In this document: positions 33,977 through 42,582 of the stretch, one piece after another
Numbering within the stretch: the stretch's first letter is position 1
How the letters are laid out: each line of letters starts with the position of its first letter
Origin: Candidatus Limiplasma pullicola
GTDB taxonomy: Bacteria > Bacillota > Clostridia > Christensenellales > Aristaeellaceae
Assembly (NCBI GenBank): GCA_018710985.1
Contig: DVIV01000040.1
Coordinates: forward strand, 31,930-95,929
Reading direction: 5' to 3'
DNA: 64,000 nucleotides
Made by a program: the position numbers and the translations under genes
The notes under the pieces: model-generated
Seen by the model: the letters and a program-made list of their open reading frames with translations, nothing else
Told to the model about the DNA's origin: nothing
Database searches by the model: none

Positions 33977-35554
33977 ATGAAGAAACGCGAAACCGCTTGG
34001 CATTCCCGCGCGCATCGCGTGTGGTTCGGCATCTGTACGGTGTGCCTTTCCCTCTACATCGCCTATGCGACCTGCTTGAGCCAGAGCGGCTTTCTGACCG
34101 GCAGCGTGCAGACCGTTGCGGCGCTGTGCGCGTTCGTCGCGCTCAGCGCGGCGCTGTGCCGTCTGCTGCCCGTGGGATGCGAGCGGCTGGCCGGCTTTTC
34201 GCCCGCGCCGAAGCCCGGCGGCGGGCGTCGCGTCTTTTGGGCTGCGATGGCCATTTCGGTGGTTCTCTTCGGCTGTGCGTTTGCGGCCTGCTGGCCCGGC
34301 GGCGTGAGCTACGACGCGTCCAACCAGTGGCGTCAGGCCCATTCCGGAGAGTTCAACAACTGGCATCCCGTCTTTCACACGCTGCTGATCTGGCTGGTCA
34401 CGCGGGTGTGGGACAGCTATCCCTTCGCGGTATGCGTGCAGATTGCCGCTTTTTCGGCGGCCATGGCGTATCTGACCTCCACGCTAAACCGCCGCGGCGT
34501 ACCCGCCTGGCTGGCGCTTGGCGCGCATGCGCTGGTATGCGCGTCGCTCCCCGTGCGCAACACCCTGATGTACCTGGGCAAGGACAGCGCCATGAGCGCC
34601 GCCGTGGTGGTGCTCGCAGCGCAGGCCGTCAACATGCTCCATACGCGGGGCGGATGGCTCAAACGCCCGCGCAATGCCGTCTGCTTCGGCCTGATGCTGG
34701 CCGCAGCCACCCTTTTGCGCCACAATGCCATTCTATGGACGCTGCCCCTGCTCCTATGCGGACTTCTGTGCTTTCCATGGGGCCGCAGAGGCGCTGCGCT
34801 GGCCGCCGGCGCAGCGGCGCTGGCGCTGGCTTTGGTGCGGGGGCCGCTCTACGGAGCGCTGGACGTGGTCTACCCCGACAACACCACGGAGGAGAGCGTG
34901 GGCATCCCCATGACCATCCTCTGGGATGTACGGGCTCAGGCGCCGGAGGCGCTGGACGGGGAAACGGCCGCATTTCTTTCCGCGCTTGCAGCGGACGGGG
35001 AATGGGAGGACGCCTATCAGCTTCATCGCTACAACAGCATCAAATTCACCTATGACCGCGAGCTGATCGCCGAACGCTCCGTCACGGACATCCTGTCCAT
35101 GGCGGGCCGGGCCGCGCTGGCCGCGCCGCGGCTGGCGTTTGAGACCATCAACGGCGTAACCGGCCTGGTCTGGGACGTAACCGGTCAGAATCGTGGCTAC
35201 GAGACTGTGAGCAACTCCGGCGATCTGCCGGAGGCACACTATGGCCGGGCCACGCTCAACCGGCTGGGACAGGCGGCATTGGCCGTGATCGACGCGCCGC
35301 TGGCATGGGCGCCGGCGCGGTGGCTGACCGAAAACATCGGGGCACAGCTGCTCCTGATGCTGCTTGCGGCGCTATGGACGCTGCGCCGGCGGGGCGTAGA
35401 CGTGTTGGCGTTGGCCCTGCCCGTGCTGTGCTACGACCTGGGCACTATGCTGCTTTTGTGCGGCGATGACGCGCGGTTTTTCCAGTGCTCCATGGCCGTA
35501 TGCATTCCATGCATACTCGCGATGCTCTATTTGCCAAAGCTTGAGGAGGCCTGA
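33977..35554 (+). CDS. Multi-pass membrane protein (DUF6020-like, possible GT-C glycosyltransferase)
   Basis: A 525-residue protein with about twelve hydrophobic helices. The first outer loop has CWPGGVSYDASNQWRQA and NNWHPVFHTLLIW, an Asp/His pattern like that of lipid-linked-sugar transferases and DUF6020 proteins. The ATG with GAAGGGGATGG was chosen from a longer frame. The acceptor and sugar are unknown. It follows the aspartokinase by 34 bp and a TSUP permease comes 5 bp later. Confidence 0.7.
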   Translation: MKKRETAWHSRAHRVWFGICTVCLSLYIAYATCLSQSGFLTGSVQTVAALCAFVALSAALCRLLPVGCERLAGFSPAPKPGGGRRVFWAAMAISVVLFGCAFAACWPGGVSYDASNQWRQAHSGEFNNWHPVFHTLLIWLVTRVWDSYPFAVCVQIAAFSAAMAYLTSTLNRRGVPAWLALGAHALVCASLPVRNTLMYLGKDSAMSAAVVVLAAQAVNMLHTRGGWLKRPRNAVCFGLMLAAATLLRHNAILWTLPLLLCGLLCFPWGRRGAALAAGAAALALALVRGPLYGALDVVYPDNTTEESVGIPMTILWDVRAQAPEALDGETAAFLSALAADGEWEDAYQLHRYNSIKFTYDRELIAERSVTDILSMAGRAALAAPRLAFETINGVTGLVWDVTGQNRGYETVSNSGDLPEAHYGRATLNRLGQAALAVIDAPLAWAPARWLTENIGAQLLLMLLAALWTLRRRGVDVLALALPVLCYDLGTMLLLCGDDARFFQCSMAVCIPCILAMLYLPKLEEA

Positions 35555-35559
35555 CCGAG

Positions 35560-36321
35560 GTGCCTTTGACCGCACATATGTTTCTGATCGTCTGCCCGCT
35601 GGCGTTGCTGGCGGGCTTCGTGGATGCCGTGGCCGGCGGCGGGGGGCTGATCTCGCTGCCGGCTTACTATCTGGCCGGGCTTCCCGCCAGCACGGCTGCG
35701 GGCACCAACAAGCTCTCAGCCACCATGGGCACGGTGCTGGCGGTGTATCAATATGGAAAGTCGGGGAAAATACAGAGGCGCATCGGCCTGACCTCGGGCA
35801 TCGCGGCGGCGGCGGCCAGCGCGCTGGGCGTGCTGCTCATGAAGCAGCTGCCGGACCATACGGTACGCGTGCTGGTGATGTGCTGCATCCCGGTGGCGGC
35901 CGTCTTCACCCTCCGCGGTCACGGCAAGGGGCAGCAGGAGCATCTCCATACCGCCCGGGTCACGATGCTGCTGGCGCTGGCTGTGGGCCTGTGCGTGGGA
36001 TTTTACGATGGACTGGTCGGACCGGGCACGGGCACGTTTCTGATTTTACTTTTTGTTCACATTTTTTGGCTTGAGGATGTCACGGCCAGCGGAACGGCCA
36101 AGGTAACCAACCTGTGCAGCAACCTCGCGGCCCTGACCAGCCTGCTTTTGCCCGGCGATGTGCTATGGCTTTTGGGCCTGCCCGCCGGACTGTGCGCCAT
36201 GCTGGGGGCCGAGCTGGGCAGTCGCCTGACGCTGAAGAAGGGCAGCCGGTTCGTGCGCGGGATGATGCTGTGCGTGCTTTTCCTGCTTCTTGCCAAAATG
36301 ATTACGGATATGTTACAATAA
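35560..36321 (+). CDS. TSUP-family permease (TauE/SafE type)
   Basis: A 253-residue protein of eight helices in two repeats, each with a glycine-rich motif: DAVAGGGGLISLPAYYLAGLP near residue 22 and YDGLVGPGTGTFLILLFV near 150. The family exports or imports sulfite, sulfonates and other organic anions. The GTG with GAGGAGG upstream is preferred; an ATG 18 bp in is possible. Substrate unknown. Confidence 0.88.
   Translation: MPLTAHMFLIVCPLALLAGFVDAVAGGGGLISLPAYYLAGLPASTAAGTNKLSATMGTVLAVYQYGKSGKIQRRIGLTSGIAAAAASALGVLLMKQLPDHTVRVLVMCCIPVAAVFTLRGHGKGQQEHLHTARVTMLLALAVGLCVGFYDGLVGPGTGTFLILLFVHIFWLEDVTASGTAKVTNLCSNLAALTSLLLPGDVLWLLGLPAGLCAMLGAELGSRLTLKKGSRFVRGMMLCVLFLLLAKMITDMLQ
36290..36319 (+). 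promoter_or_regulatory. Promoter of the anti-sigma/sigma pair
   Basis: TTGCCA and TACAAT are 18 bp apart and lie inside the end of the TSUP gene. The predicted start is about 25 bp before the anti-sigma gene. Confidence 0.6.
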
Positions 36322-36351
36322 AAGTTGCCATGAACTTGGAGGTGCGCCTGG

Positions 36352-36741
36352 ATGAATCAACCCGATCTTTCACGCGAGATACGTCTTATCGTACCCGCCC
36401 GCCAGAACTACGCCCTGATTGCCAGCATGACGCTTTGCGGGCTGGGGATGTCGGCGGGGCTGGATATGGACCTGCTGGGCGATCTGCGCACCGTGACCTG
36501 TGAATGCATGGACTGTCTGCTTCATCAGGCGGGGTGCCCTGAAAGCATCGAGGTATGCGCGCGCGTGGAGGCCGGCCGGCTATGTGTTGGCTTCCATGCG
36601 GTTTCTCGCCGGCGGACGCAGGCGGCCGACGCGATGGACCTGGATATCACCCGCGGGGTTTTGGAAACGCTGATGCCGCAGGTGCGGCTCAAGCAGGATG
36701 GCGACGGCGTGTACGGCATCGAATGCTCGATGCCCGTCTAG
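36352..36741 (+). CDS. Degenerate RsbW/SpoIIAB-like anti-sigma factor
   Basis: A 129-residue protein with the fold order of HATPase-type anti-sigma factors: VPARQNYALIASMTLCGLG at the front, an N-box region reading TVTCECMDCLLHQAG, and the C-terminal GVLETLMPQVRL. The Asn of the N-box is missing and the second Gly box is TRGV rather than GRGL, so ATP binding and kinase activity are doubtful. It directly precedes the sigma gene by 14 bp, which supports a regulator-sigma pairing. Confidence 0.7.
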   Translation: MNQPDLSREIRLIVPARQNYALIASMTLCGLGMSAGLDMDLLGDLRTVTCECMDCLLHQAGCPESIEVCARVEAGRLCVGFHAVSRRRTQAADAMDLDITRGVLETLMPQVRLKQDGDGVYGIECSMPV

Positions 36742-36755
36742 GAGCGGAGGCAGCC

Positions 36756-37490
36756 ATGAACGACGAGCACTTGATTCCTCTGCTGGAAAGGTATGCCGCC
36801 GGTCGGGACCCCGCCCTTCGGGACGAGCTGTTCGAGCGTTACCTGCCGCTGGCGCGGGCGGTGGCGCGCAAGTTTTCCGGCCGCGGCGTGGAAACGGAGG
36901 ATCTGGAGCAGGTGGCCGGCATGGCGCTGCTCAAGGCGCTGGAGCGCTTTGACCCGGCGCGGGGCTTTCGCTTTGTCACCTACGCGGTGCCCACCATCAC
37001 CGGCGACGTGCGCAACTATTTGCGCGACAGGAGCGGACTGATGCGCATGCCGCGCGACACGCGCCAGCGCCTCTACCAGATGACGCAGGAGCAGGAGCGC
37101 TTTGAGCGCGAGCACCTGCGCGCGCCCACCGCAACGGAGCTGGCGGAGCGCATGGGCATCGCGCCCGAAGCGTTTCTGGCCCTGCTGAGCCTGCGCTCGC
37201 AGAATGAGGCGGTGTCGCTGGATACGCCCGTGGGTGAGGAGGGCGATACGTGCCTGTCCGACCTGCTGGGCAGCGCAGACGACCGCTTTGAACGCATGGA
37301 GCGCAGCGAGTGGGCCCAGTGGCTTTTGTCCAAGGTGGGCGAGACGGAGCGCGAGCTGCTTACCCTGCGTTACCGCGACGGCCTGGGCCAGCGCGAAACG
37401 GCCAAACGGCTGGGCATTTCCCAAATGCAGGTATCAAGGCTGGAACGGCGCGCGCTCAGCCGTCTGCGCGCCATCGAAGCGCAGGCGTAG
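36756..37490 (+). CDS. SigF/SigB-family RNA polymerase sigma factor
   Basis: A 244-residue sigma factor with regions 2, 3 and 4. Region 2 has FERYLPLARAVARKF and RFVTYAVPTITGDVRNYLRD, region 3 RAPTATELAERMG, and region 4 the helix-turn-helix LGQRETAKRLGISQMQVSRLERRAL. The family covers general-stress SigB and forespore SigF/SigG. The gene partner and the missing anti-anti-sigma gene argue against the standard spoIIA operon. The ATG with GGAGCGGAGG was chosen from a longer frame. Confidence 0.9.
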   Translation: MNDEHLIPLLERYAAGRDPALRDELFERYLPLARAVARKFSGRGVETEDLEQVAGMALLKALERFDPARGFRFVTYAVPTITGDVRNYLRDRSGLMRMPRDTRQRLYQMTQEQERFEREHLRAPTATELAERMGIAPEAFLALLSLRSQNEAVSLDTPVGEEGDTCLSDLLGSADDRFERMERSEWAQWLLSKVGETERELLTLRYRDGLGQRETAKRLGISQMQVSRLERRALSRLRAIEAQA

Positions 37491-37523
37491 TGAACCTGAA
37501 GAAGTGAAAGGAGGCTGGCGGGT

Positions 37524-39089
37524 TTGCAATCGGACCCCAATCAACCGCAGAATCCTTATCCGCAGGGACCTTCCGGCCCCGTGAACTGGCAGCAGCCCAC
37601 CGGCGTGCCGCCGCAGCCGCCTCCCGGTATGGAGGGGCAGGGCTGGCAGGGTGCGCCGGGTTGGCCGCAGGGTCAGCCGGGCGGCTATCCGGGCTACGGC
37701 TATCAGCAGCCCATGTACACGCTGGAGCAACTGCAGCAGATGTACACGCCCGAGCAGCTCCAACAGATGTTTACGCCGGAGCAGCTGCAGCAAATGCAAT
37801 ATGAGGCCTGCATGCAGCAGGCGCCGGCCATGCCCACCATGCAGCAGCCCATGCAGGAGCTGCCCCACAGGCGCAAAAAACGCAAAAAGAAGCCGACCGG
37901 CAAGGGCGGCGGACAGTTTTGGAAGGTGCTTGTCGCGCTGGTGATTATCAGCGGGGGAGCCTGGTATTTCCTCAAGGATATGGTGGGTACCCAGGCGCAG
38001 AGCACCGCGGTGGTGGAAGCGGGCACGCTCGGAACCTCCTACACGGGCGATGCGCTGATTGTGCGCAATGAAACCGCCTACGACGAGGAGGGCGTGCAGT
38101 ACATCGACTATGTGGCCCAGGAGGGCAGCGTGGTCTATCGCGGCGACGTGATCTGCTACGTCTACTCCACCGGCTACAGCACCAAGGAAATGACCGCTCT
38201 GCAGGACTGCCGCGACGCCATCAAGGACTATCAGCAGACGCTGCTCAAGAGCGAAACCAACTTTGACCAGAAGATGATCCGGCTGGAAACCGATGTGATC
38301 GAGCGGGGACTTGAGGTCAGGAGTCTGGTGCAGGGCGCCCGCGGCAACCTCGGCAACCAGGAAACCATTCTGGAGACCGCCATCAATCAGCGGCAGAGCT
38401 ATTTCCGCAGCAAGTATTCCAGCGATATGCGCCTCAACCGCCTCTACGATGACGAAACCAACCAGCAGCGCCGCATCGACAGCTGGATCAACCAGACGGT
38501 GGCCACGCAGGAAAGCATCGTCAGCTTTTATACCGACGGTTTCGAGTATGCCCTGAGCCCTTCGGAATATGAGAAATACACTCCCTCGCAGGTGCGCGCC
38601 ATGATCAATGGCGAGCGCCCCGAAACCTCCACCGCCGCGCGCGGACGTACCAACCTGTACCGGCTGGTCAAGCAAAACAACTACGCCGTGCTCATGCTGG
38701 TTCGCAACACCAACTGGAATCCCGTTGAGGGAACCACCTACAAGCTGGTTTTGGAACAGTTCACCAACACCGTGGTGGACGCGCAGGTGCTCTCCTTCAC
38801 CCGTTCTGGCGGCGAGCTGCTCCTTCGCCTGGCGGTGATTGGCGATGTGCGGGATGTGCTGTATATGCGCACCTGCCAGGCCCAGCTGGGTGAGTATGTG
38901 GACTGCCTGCTGGTGCCGGAGGGCGCGCTCTACGTCCAGAACGACACCACAGGCGTGGTGGTGGTTTCGGAAAGCGCACAGAACTTTGTACCCGTAACCG
39001 TGCACCGGCAGGAAAACGGAAAGGCGTATGTATCGCCCGTGCAAACCGGGCTGCTCACCGCCGGTCAGACCGTGCGGCTGTTCAAGTAG
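37524..39089 (+). CDS. HlyD-like membrane-anchored protein with proline/glutamine-rich cytoplasmic tail
   Basis: A 521-residue protein. The first 130 residues are Pro/Gln/Gly-rich and contain three tandem nonapeptides (YTLEQLQQM, YTPEQLQQM, FTPEQLQQM). A basic patch and one membrane helix (VLVALVIISGGAWYFL) follow. The outer part has a barrel-sandwich hybrid start, a coiled-coil region (residues about 225-320) and closing beta strands, as in HlyD adaptors. No ABC partner is next door. It heads the yggS-sepF-yggT-ylmH-divIVA block, so a role in envelope growth or division is likely. The TTG with AAAGGAGG is the best start. Confidence 0.78.
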   Translation: MQSDPNQPQNPYPQGPSGPVNWQQPTGVPPQPPPGMEGQGWQGAPGWPQGQPGGYPGYGYQQPMYTLEQLQQMYTPEQLQQMFTPEQLQQMQYEACMQQAPAMPTMQQPMQELPHRRKKRKKKPTGKGGGQFWKVLVALVIISGGAWYFLKDMVGTQAQSTAVVEAGTLGTSYTGDALIVRNETAYDEEGVQYIDYVAQEGSVVYRGDVICYVYSTGYSTKEMTALQDCRDAIKDYQQTLLKSETNFDQKMIRLETDVIERGLEVRSLVQGARGNLGNQETILETAINQRQSYFRSKYSSDMRLNRLYDDETNQQRRIDSWINQTVATQESIVSFYTDGFEYALSPSEYEKYTPSQVRAMINGERPETSTAARGRTNLYRLVKQNNYAVLMLVRNTNWNPVEGTTYKLVLEQFTNTVVDAQVLSFTRSGGELLLRLAVIGDVRDVLYMRTCQAQLGEYVDCLLVPEGALYVQNDTTGVVVVSESAQNFVPVTVHRQENGKAYVSPVQTGLLTAGQTVRLFK

Positions 39090-39110
39090 GAAAGGCGCTG
39101 GTGACGAAAG

Positions 39111-39854
39111 ATGGAAGAAAAAATGCGGGAAACGGCTGAAAAGCAAGCGCCGTCAGGGCTTGTGGAACAGCTGGACCCTGAGGTGCTTCGGCGGAATGTG
39201 TCGAAGATTTTGGAGGATTTGAATAAAAATCGCTTTCAAAATTCTCCCCCAGCACGTCTGGTAGCCGTTACCAAAACGGTGGGGCCGGATGTGATCAATC
39301 AGCTGAAAGCCTTGAATATCCTGGATATTGGCGAAAATCGTGCCCAGGTGGCGCTGCCCAAGCTGCCAAAAATCGCGCCGGAATTTCATTTGCATTGGAT
39401 TGGAAGGTTGCAAACCAACAAAGTCAAAGGTATAATAGACCATGTGTGTATGCTGCATACGCTGGACCGCCTCGCCCTGGCGCAGGAGGTGGAGCGCCGC
39501 GCGGCGGAGCACGGACGCGTTCTGCCCGCGCTGGTACAGATCAACATTGCGCGGGAGCCGCAAAAGGGCGGCATGCCGCCGGAGGAGGCCCTGGATTTCC
39601 TTCGGCAGATGCGCGATTTCCCCAATATCCACGTCGAGGGGCTGATGAGCATCATGCCGCTCGGCGCACCGCCGGATGTGCTTCAATCCCTGTTCCGGGG
39701 CATGCGCACACTGTTTGAGCGCCTGCGGGACGAGGCGGTCGAGGGCGTGGAAATGCGGGAATTGTCCATGGGCATGTCCAACGATTATCAGATCGCCGCG
39801 CGAGAGGGCGCAACGATGGTGCGAATCGGTACGGCGCTGTACCGCCGGGACTGA
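39111..39854 (+). CDS. YggS-family pyridoxal-phosphate homeostasis protein
   Basis: A 247-residue alanine-racemase-fold barrel. The PLP-binding Lys55 is in RLVAVTKTVG, followed by LDIGENRAQ, FHLHWIGRLQTNK, VQINIAREPQKGG and LSMGMSNDYQIAAREGATMVRIGTALY in pieces. It binds but does not turn over PLP substrates and buffers free PLP. It has about 20 extra N-terminal residues against the family average. It is between the HlyD-like gene and sepF, a conserved place for it in Bacillota. Confidence 0.95.
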   Translation: MEEKMRETAEKQAPSGLVEQLDPEVLRRNVSKILEDLNKNRFQNSPPARLVAVTKTVGPDVINQLKALNILDIGENRAQVALPKLPKIAPEFHLHWIGRLQTNKVKGIIDHVCMLHTLDRLALAQEVERRAAEHGRVLPALVQINIAREPQKGGMPPEEALDFLRQMRDFPNIHVEGLMSIMPLGAPPDVLQSLFRGMRTLFERLRDEAVEGVEMRELSMGMSNDYQIAAREGATMVRIGTALYRRD

Positions 39855-39881
39855 AGCATTCGCCATAGGGGGTTCGTTGAG

Positions 39882-40949
39882 TTGGGAATCTTTCGGAGGA
39901 TCGGGGACTGGCTGACGGAAAAGAGCGAGCGGTTTATCCGCGGCGAGTCGGATGGTACGGGCGGATACTACGCCACGCGTGAAGCCGAGCAGGCGTACGG
40001 CGGCATGGGTATGGATCAGGAACCCGTGCAGGACGGTGCGGAGGGCGAAGAAGCGCCCCGCAGGCAGCCGCTGGACCCCTTTGGCCATGGCGAGGGGGAA
40101 TATGGCGGACGTGTACCCTATCGCAGCCGGTATGATCTGGAGCGGGAACGGGAAGCGCAGCGTGAGGCGCAGCAGGCTGCTGCCCAGCAGCAGGCCCCCG
40201 TGCAGCAGCCGCAGATGCAGGCCCCCATGCAGCTGTCTTATGGCCAGCAGCAAAGTTATGGCCAGCAGCAGGGCTATGCGCAACCCCAGGGCTACGCGCG
40301 CCAGCAGAGCTATCCCCAGCAGCAGGCGGGCTATGACCGCGCGCCCCAGCAGCAGGGCTATGGCCAGCAGGCGAGCAATGTGGTGCCCTTTCCGGGCATG
40401 CAGCGCGCTGCGGACGGTTCCGTGTACGCCCACGTGGAGTATATCGTCCTGCTGCGCAGCCGAAACGAGTGCAAGGACGTTATCGCCTATATCAAGTCCA
40501 ATGCCTCCGTGTTTTTGAATATGGAGTTTATCGCAAGCGACAGCGAGCGTCAGCGCTGCGTGGACATGCTCAGCGGCGCAGCCTACACGCTTGGCTGCGC
40601 GCTCAACAAGATCTCCCCGCGCGGCATCTACCTGATTTCCTCGCCCTCCGTGCGCGTGGTGCTTGACCCTGCCATGCAGAAATTCACCGCCGCGCCCGAG
40701 GCCCAGGGCTATGCCCGGCAGCAGTATGAGGGCGACGGGTACCGCTATGGCGGCTATCAGCAGGCAGCTGAGCCGGAGGCTCAGCAGCCGGTCATGGGCT
40801 TCTCCTCCGGCTCACCCACAACGCGCTTTCAGGCGCAGGGCACGCAGCGGATGCCCGCCAGCTTCGGCAGCATGATGGCAGGCGGAGCGACGGGCGCCTA
40901 TACCGCCGTGGGCGGAGCGACGGGCCGCTACGCCGCCATGCAGCAGTAA
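39882..40949 (+). CDS. sepF: Cell division protein SepF with a long Gln/Tyr-rich linker
   Basis: A 355-residue version of a normally 150-190-residue protein. The N-terminus (LGIFRRIGDWLTEKSERF) fits the membrane amphipathic helix. The SepF core is at about residues 165-265 (VVPFPGM, then YIVLLRSRNECKDVIAYIK, YTLGCALNKISPRGIYLISS). Between them lie about 120 residues rich in Gln, Tyr, Gly and Pro with repeats such as SYGQQQ and GYAQPQ, and a further disordered tail follows. SepF anchors FtsZ to the membrane and shapes the septum. The start is TTG behind AGGGGG. Confidence 0.92.
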   Translation: MGIFRRIGDWLTEKSERFIRGESDGTGGYYATREAEQAYGGMGMDQEPVQDGAEGEEAPRRQPLDPFGHGEGEYGGRVPYRSRYDLEREREAQREAQQAAAQQQAPVQQPQMQAPMQLSYGQQQSYGQQQGYAQPQGYARQQSYPQQQAGYDRAPQQQGYGQQASNVVPFPGMQRAADGSVYAHVEYIVLLRSRNECKDVIAYIKSNASVFLNMEFIASDSERQRCVDMLSGAAYTLGCALNKISPRGIYLISSPSVRVVLDPAMQKFTAAPEAQGYARQQYEGDGYRYGGYQQAAEPEAQQPVMGFSSGSPTTRFQAQGTQRMPASFGSMMAGGATGAYTAVGGATGRYAAMQQ

Positions 40950-40962
40950 GGAGGACGTACCA

Positions 40963-41241
40963 ATGATATCCACCCTGCTGGGGATCGTTGCCTGGCTGCT
41001 CCGGCTGGCGAGTACGCTGCTGCTGATCTACTGCATCATGAGCTTTGTCATGCCGGGCACTGACCTGATGCGCAAAGCCGCTTCCTATGTGGAACCGGTG
41101 CTTCGCCCCTTCCGCGAGCTGCTGTACCGCTACTTTCCCAGGCTGAGGACGTTTCCGGTGGACTTTTCCCCCCTGGCGGTGTGGCTTTTGATTGATGTGA
41201 TCACCCTGCTGCTCAACCTGCTGCGGCGCGCGGTGCTGTGA
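40963..41241 (+). CDS. YggT-family membrane protein
   Basis: A 92-residue protein with two helices: a hydrophobic N-terminus followed by LLLIYCIMSFVMPGTDLM, then EPVLRPFRELL and a final DFSPLAVWLLIDVITLLL helix. The pattern is the standard YggT fold, always close to sepF and ylmH in Bacillota. Function is unclear, perhaps osmotic or division related. Its stop overlaps the ylmH start. Confidence 0.93.
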   Translation: MISTLLGIVAWLLRLASTLLLIYCIMSFVMPGTDLMRKAASYVEPVLRPFRELLYRYFPRLRTFPVDFSPLAVWLLIDVITLLLNLLRRAVL

Positions 41242-42002
41242 TGCGCGGCGAGGAAGATCCGGCGCTGCTTGCACGCCGGCTGGACGAGCTTGCGGCGCGC
41301 GCAGAGCGGACCGGCCAGCCTTGCTTTACCGGTTTTCTCACCCCGCCCGAAGCGGACATGGCAATGGCGTCCGCCCGCCGGCAGGGAATTGAGGTGAGGC
41401 TGGAGGGCGGCTATGAGGATGCGGAGCGCCGCATGGCCCGCTTCACGCCCCCGGACGGATGGGAGGAACCCTTTCCCATCACGGCGCTGGAAGCGACCTG
41501 GCCGCATCAGACGGCCCCCGGCCACAGGGATTTGCTGGGAAGCGTGCTGGGGCTGGGCATCCGCCGCTCGTGCGTGGGGGATATCGTGGTTCTGGCCGAC
41601 CGGGCCTACCTGTTCCTGGAGACCCAGCTGGCGGAGCATGTAACGCTGTCCCTCACCTCGGCAGGACGTGTGCAGATCAGGACGCGAATGCTGGAAGCCT
41701 GGCCCGCTGTGGAGCCTCCACAGGGGGTGGAGGTGCGTGACACGGTGTCCAGCCTGCGGCTGGATGCGGTGGTCAGCGGCGGGTTTGGGCTGTCGCGCGC
41801 TGCGGCGGCCGAGCTGATCGCCGCGGGGCATGTGAAGCTCAGGCATCTGCCCACCCAGCGCCCCGACGCGCGCGTTGGCGAGGGCGACGCGATCTCCGCG
41901 CGCGGCTATGGTCGTCTGGTAATCGACCAGGTCGGAGCGCCCACCAAAAAAGGCCGTCTGCCATTAAGGCTGATACGATACGGCGCGAGCCGGAAGCACT
42001 GA
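41241..42002 (+). CDS. ylmH: YlmH-family S4 RNA-binding protein
   Basis: A 253-residue protein. The N-terminal part resembles YlmH (FTGFLTPPEADMA, then ITALEATWP, HRDLLGSVLGLGIRRSCVGDI). The S4 RNA-binding domain is at about residues 175-240 (RLDAVVSGGFGLSRAAAAELI, then VGEGDAISARGYGRL). In Bacillota YlmH is linked to ribosome rescue and to division. The ATG shares bases with the yggT stop and has no strong ribosome site, pointing to translational coupling. Confidence 0.94.
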   Translation: MRGEEDPALLARRLDELAARAERTGQPCFTGFLTPPEADMAMASARRQGIEVRLEGGYEDAERRMARFTPPDGWEEPFPITALEATWPHQTAPGHRDLLGSVLGLGIRRSCVGDIVVLADRAYLFLETQLAEHVTLSLTSAGRVQIRTRMLEAWPAVEPPQGVEVRDTVSSLRLDAVVSGGFGLSRAAAAELIAAGHVKLRHLPTQRPDARVGEGDAISARGYGRLVIDQVGAPTKKGRLPLRLIRYGASRKH

Positions 42003-42029
42003 ATCGGAGACGACGAAAGGAGAATGACC

Positions 42030-42539
42030 ATGGCATTGACGATCGACGATATCTACGACAAAGAGTTTGCACTCAAGGGCGGCGGATACGACCGCAACGA
42101 CGTGGACCAGTTTTTGGACGAAATCTGCGACGAAATGACCAATATGCAGGAGCGCATCGACCAGCTGGAAAGCGATTTGAGCAAGGCGCGCGCCGAGGCG
42201 GAGGCCGCCCGTCAGTCCGTCAAACCCGCGCCCCAGCCCGTGGCCAAGGCTGAACCCGCCGTGGCCAAGACCAGCCAAACGCTGGAGAGCATTCTGCTCA
42301 GCGCCCAGCGCCTGGCGGATGAAGCCGTGGAGAACGCCAACGCCAAGGCCGAAACCATCGTCAAGGAAGCGCAGGAAAAGGCCAGCCAGATCGTCGACGA
42401 CGCGCAGACCGAGCGCGAAACCCTCAGCAGCGAGCTGGAGTCCATGCGCAAGGCCGCCGCGGAATACAAGGACAGCTTTTTGGCAATGGTCAACAAGTAT
42501 AAGTCCATGCTGGAAGGCGAGGGCTTTTTCAAAAAGTAA
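42030..42539 (+). CDS. divIVA: DivIVA-family pole/septum protein
   Basis: A 169-residue protein. The membrane-curvature-sensing N-terminus is standard: LTIDDIYDKEFALKGGGYDR then NDVDQFLDEICDEM. The rest is coiled coil broken by a Pro/Ala/Lys-rich linker near residues 60-85. It recruits division and envelope proteins. The ATG with AGGAG at 7 bp was chosen over one 6 bp upstream. It closes the division block, before a strong terminator. Confidence 0.95.
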   Translation: MALTIDDIYDKEFALKGGGYDRNDVDQFLDEICDEMTNMQERIDQLESDLSKARAEAEAARQSVKPAPQPVAKAEPAVAKTSQTLESILLSAQRLADEAVENANAKAETIVKEAQEKASQIVDDAQTERETLSSELESMRKAAAEYKDSFLAMVNKYKSMLEGEGFFKK

Positions 42540-42552
42540 GACATAGCTAATC

Positions 42553-42582
42553 AAGCGCCGCCGGTGATCCGGCGGCGCTTTT
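42553..42582. terminator. Terminator after divIVA (also usable by rlmA)
   Basis: A 12-bp stem, AAGCGCCGCCGG-TGAT-CCGGCGGCGCTT, then TTTT on the plus strand. It overlaps the stop of the convergent rlmA gene. Confidence 0.88.

Noticed and set aside
36741-37490. Identification of the sigma gene as sigF of a spoIIA operon
   Set aside because: spoIIAA is absent, and the anti-sigma partner is degenerate. The family is clear but the subgroup is not.
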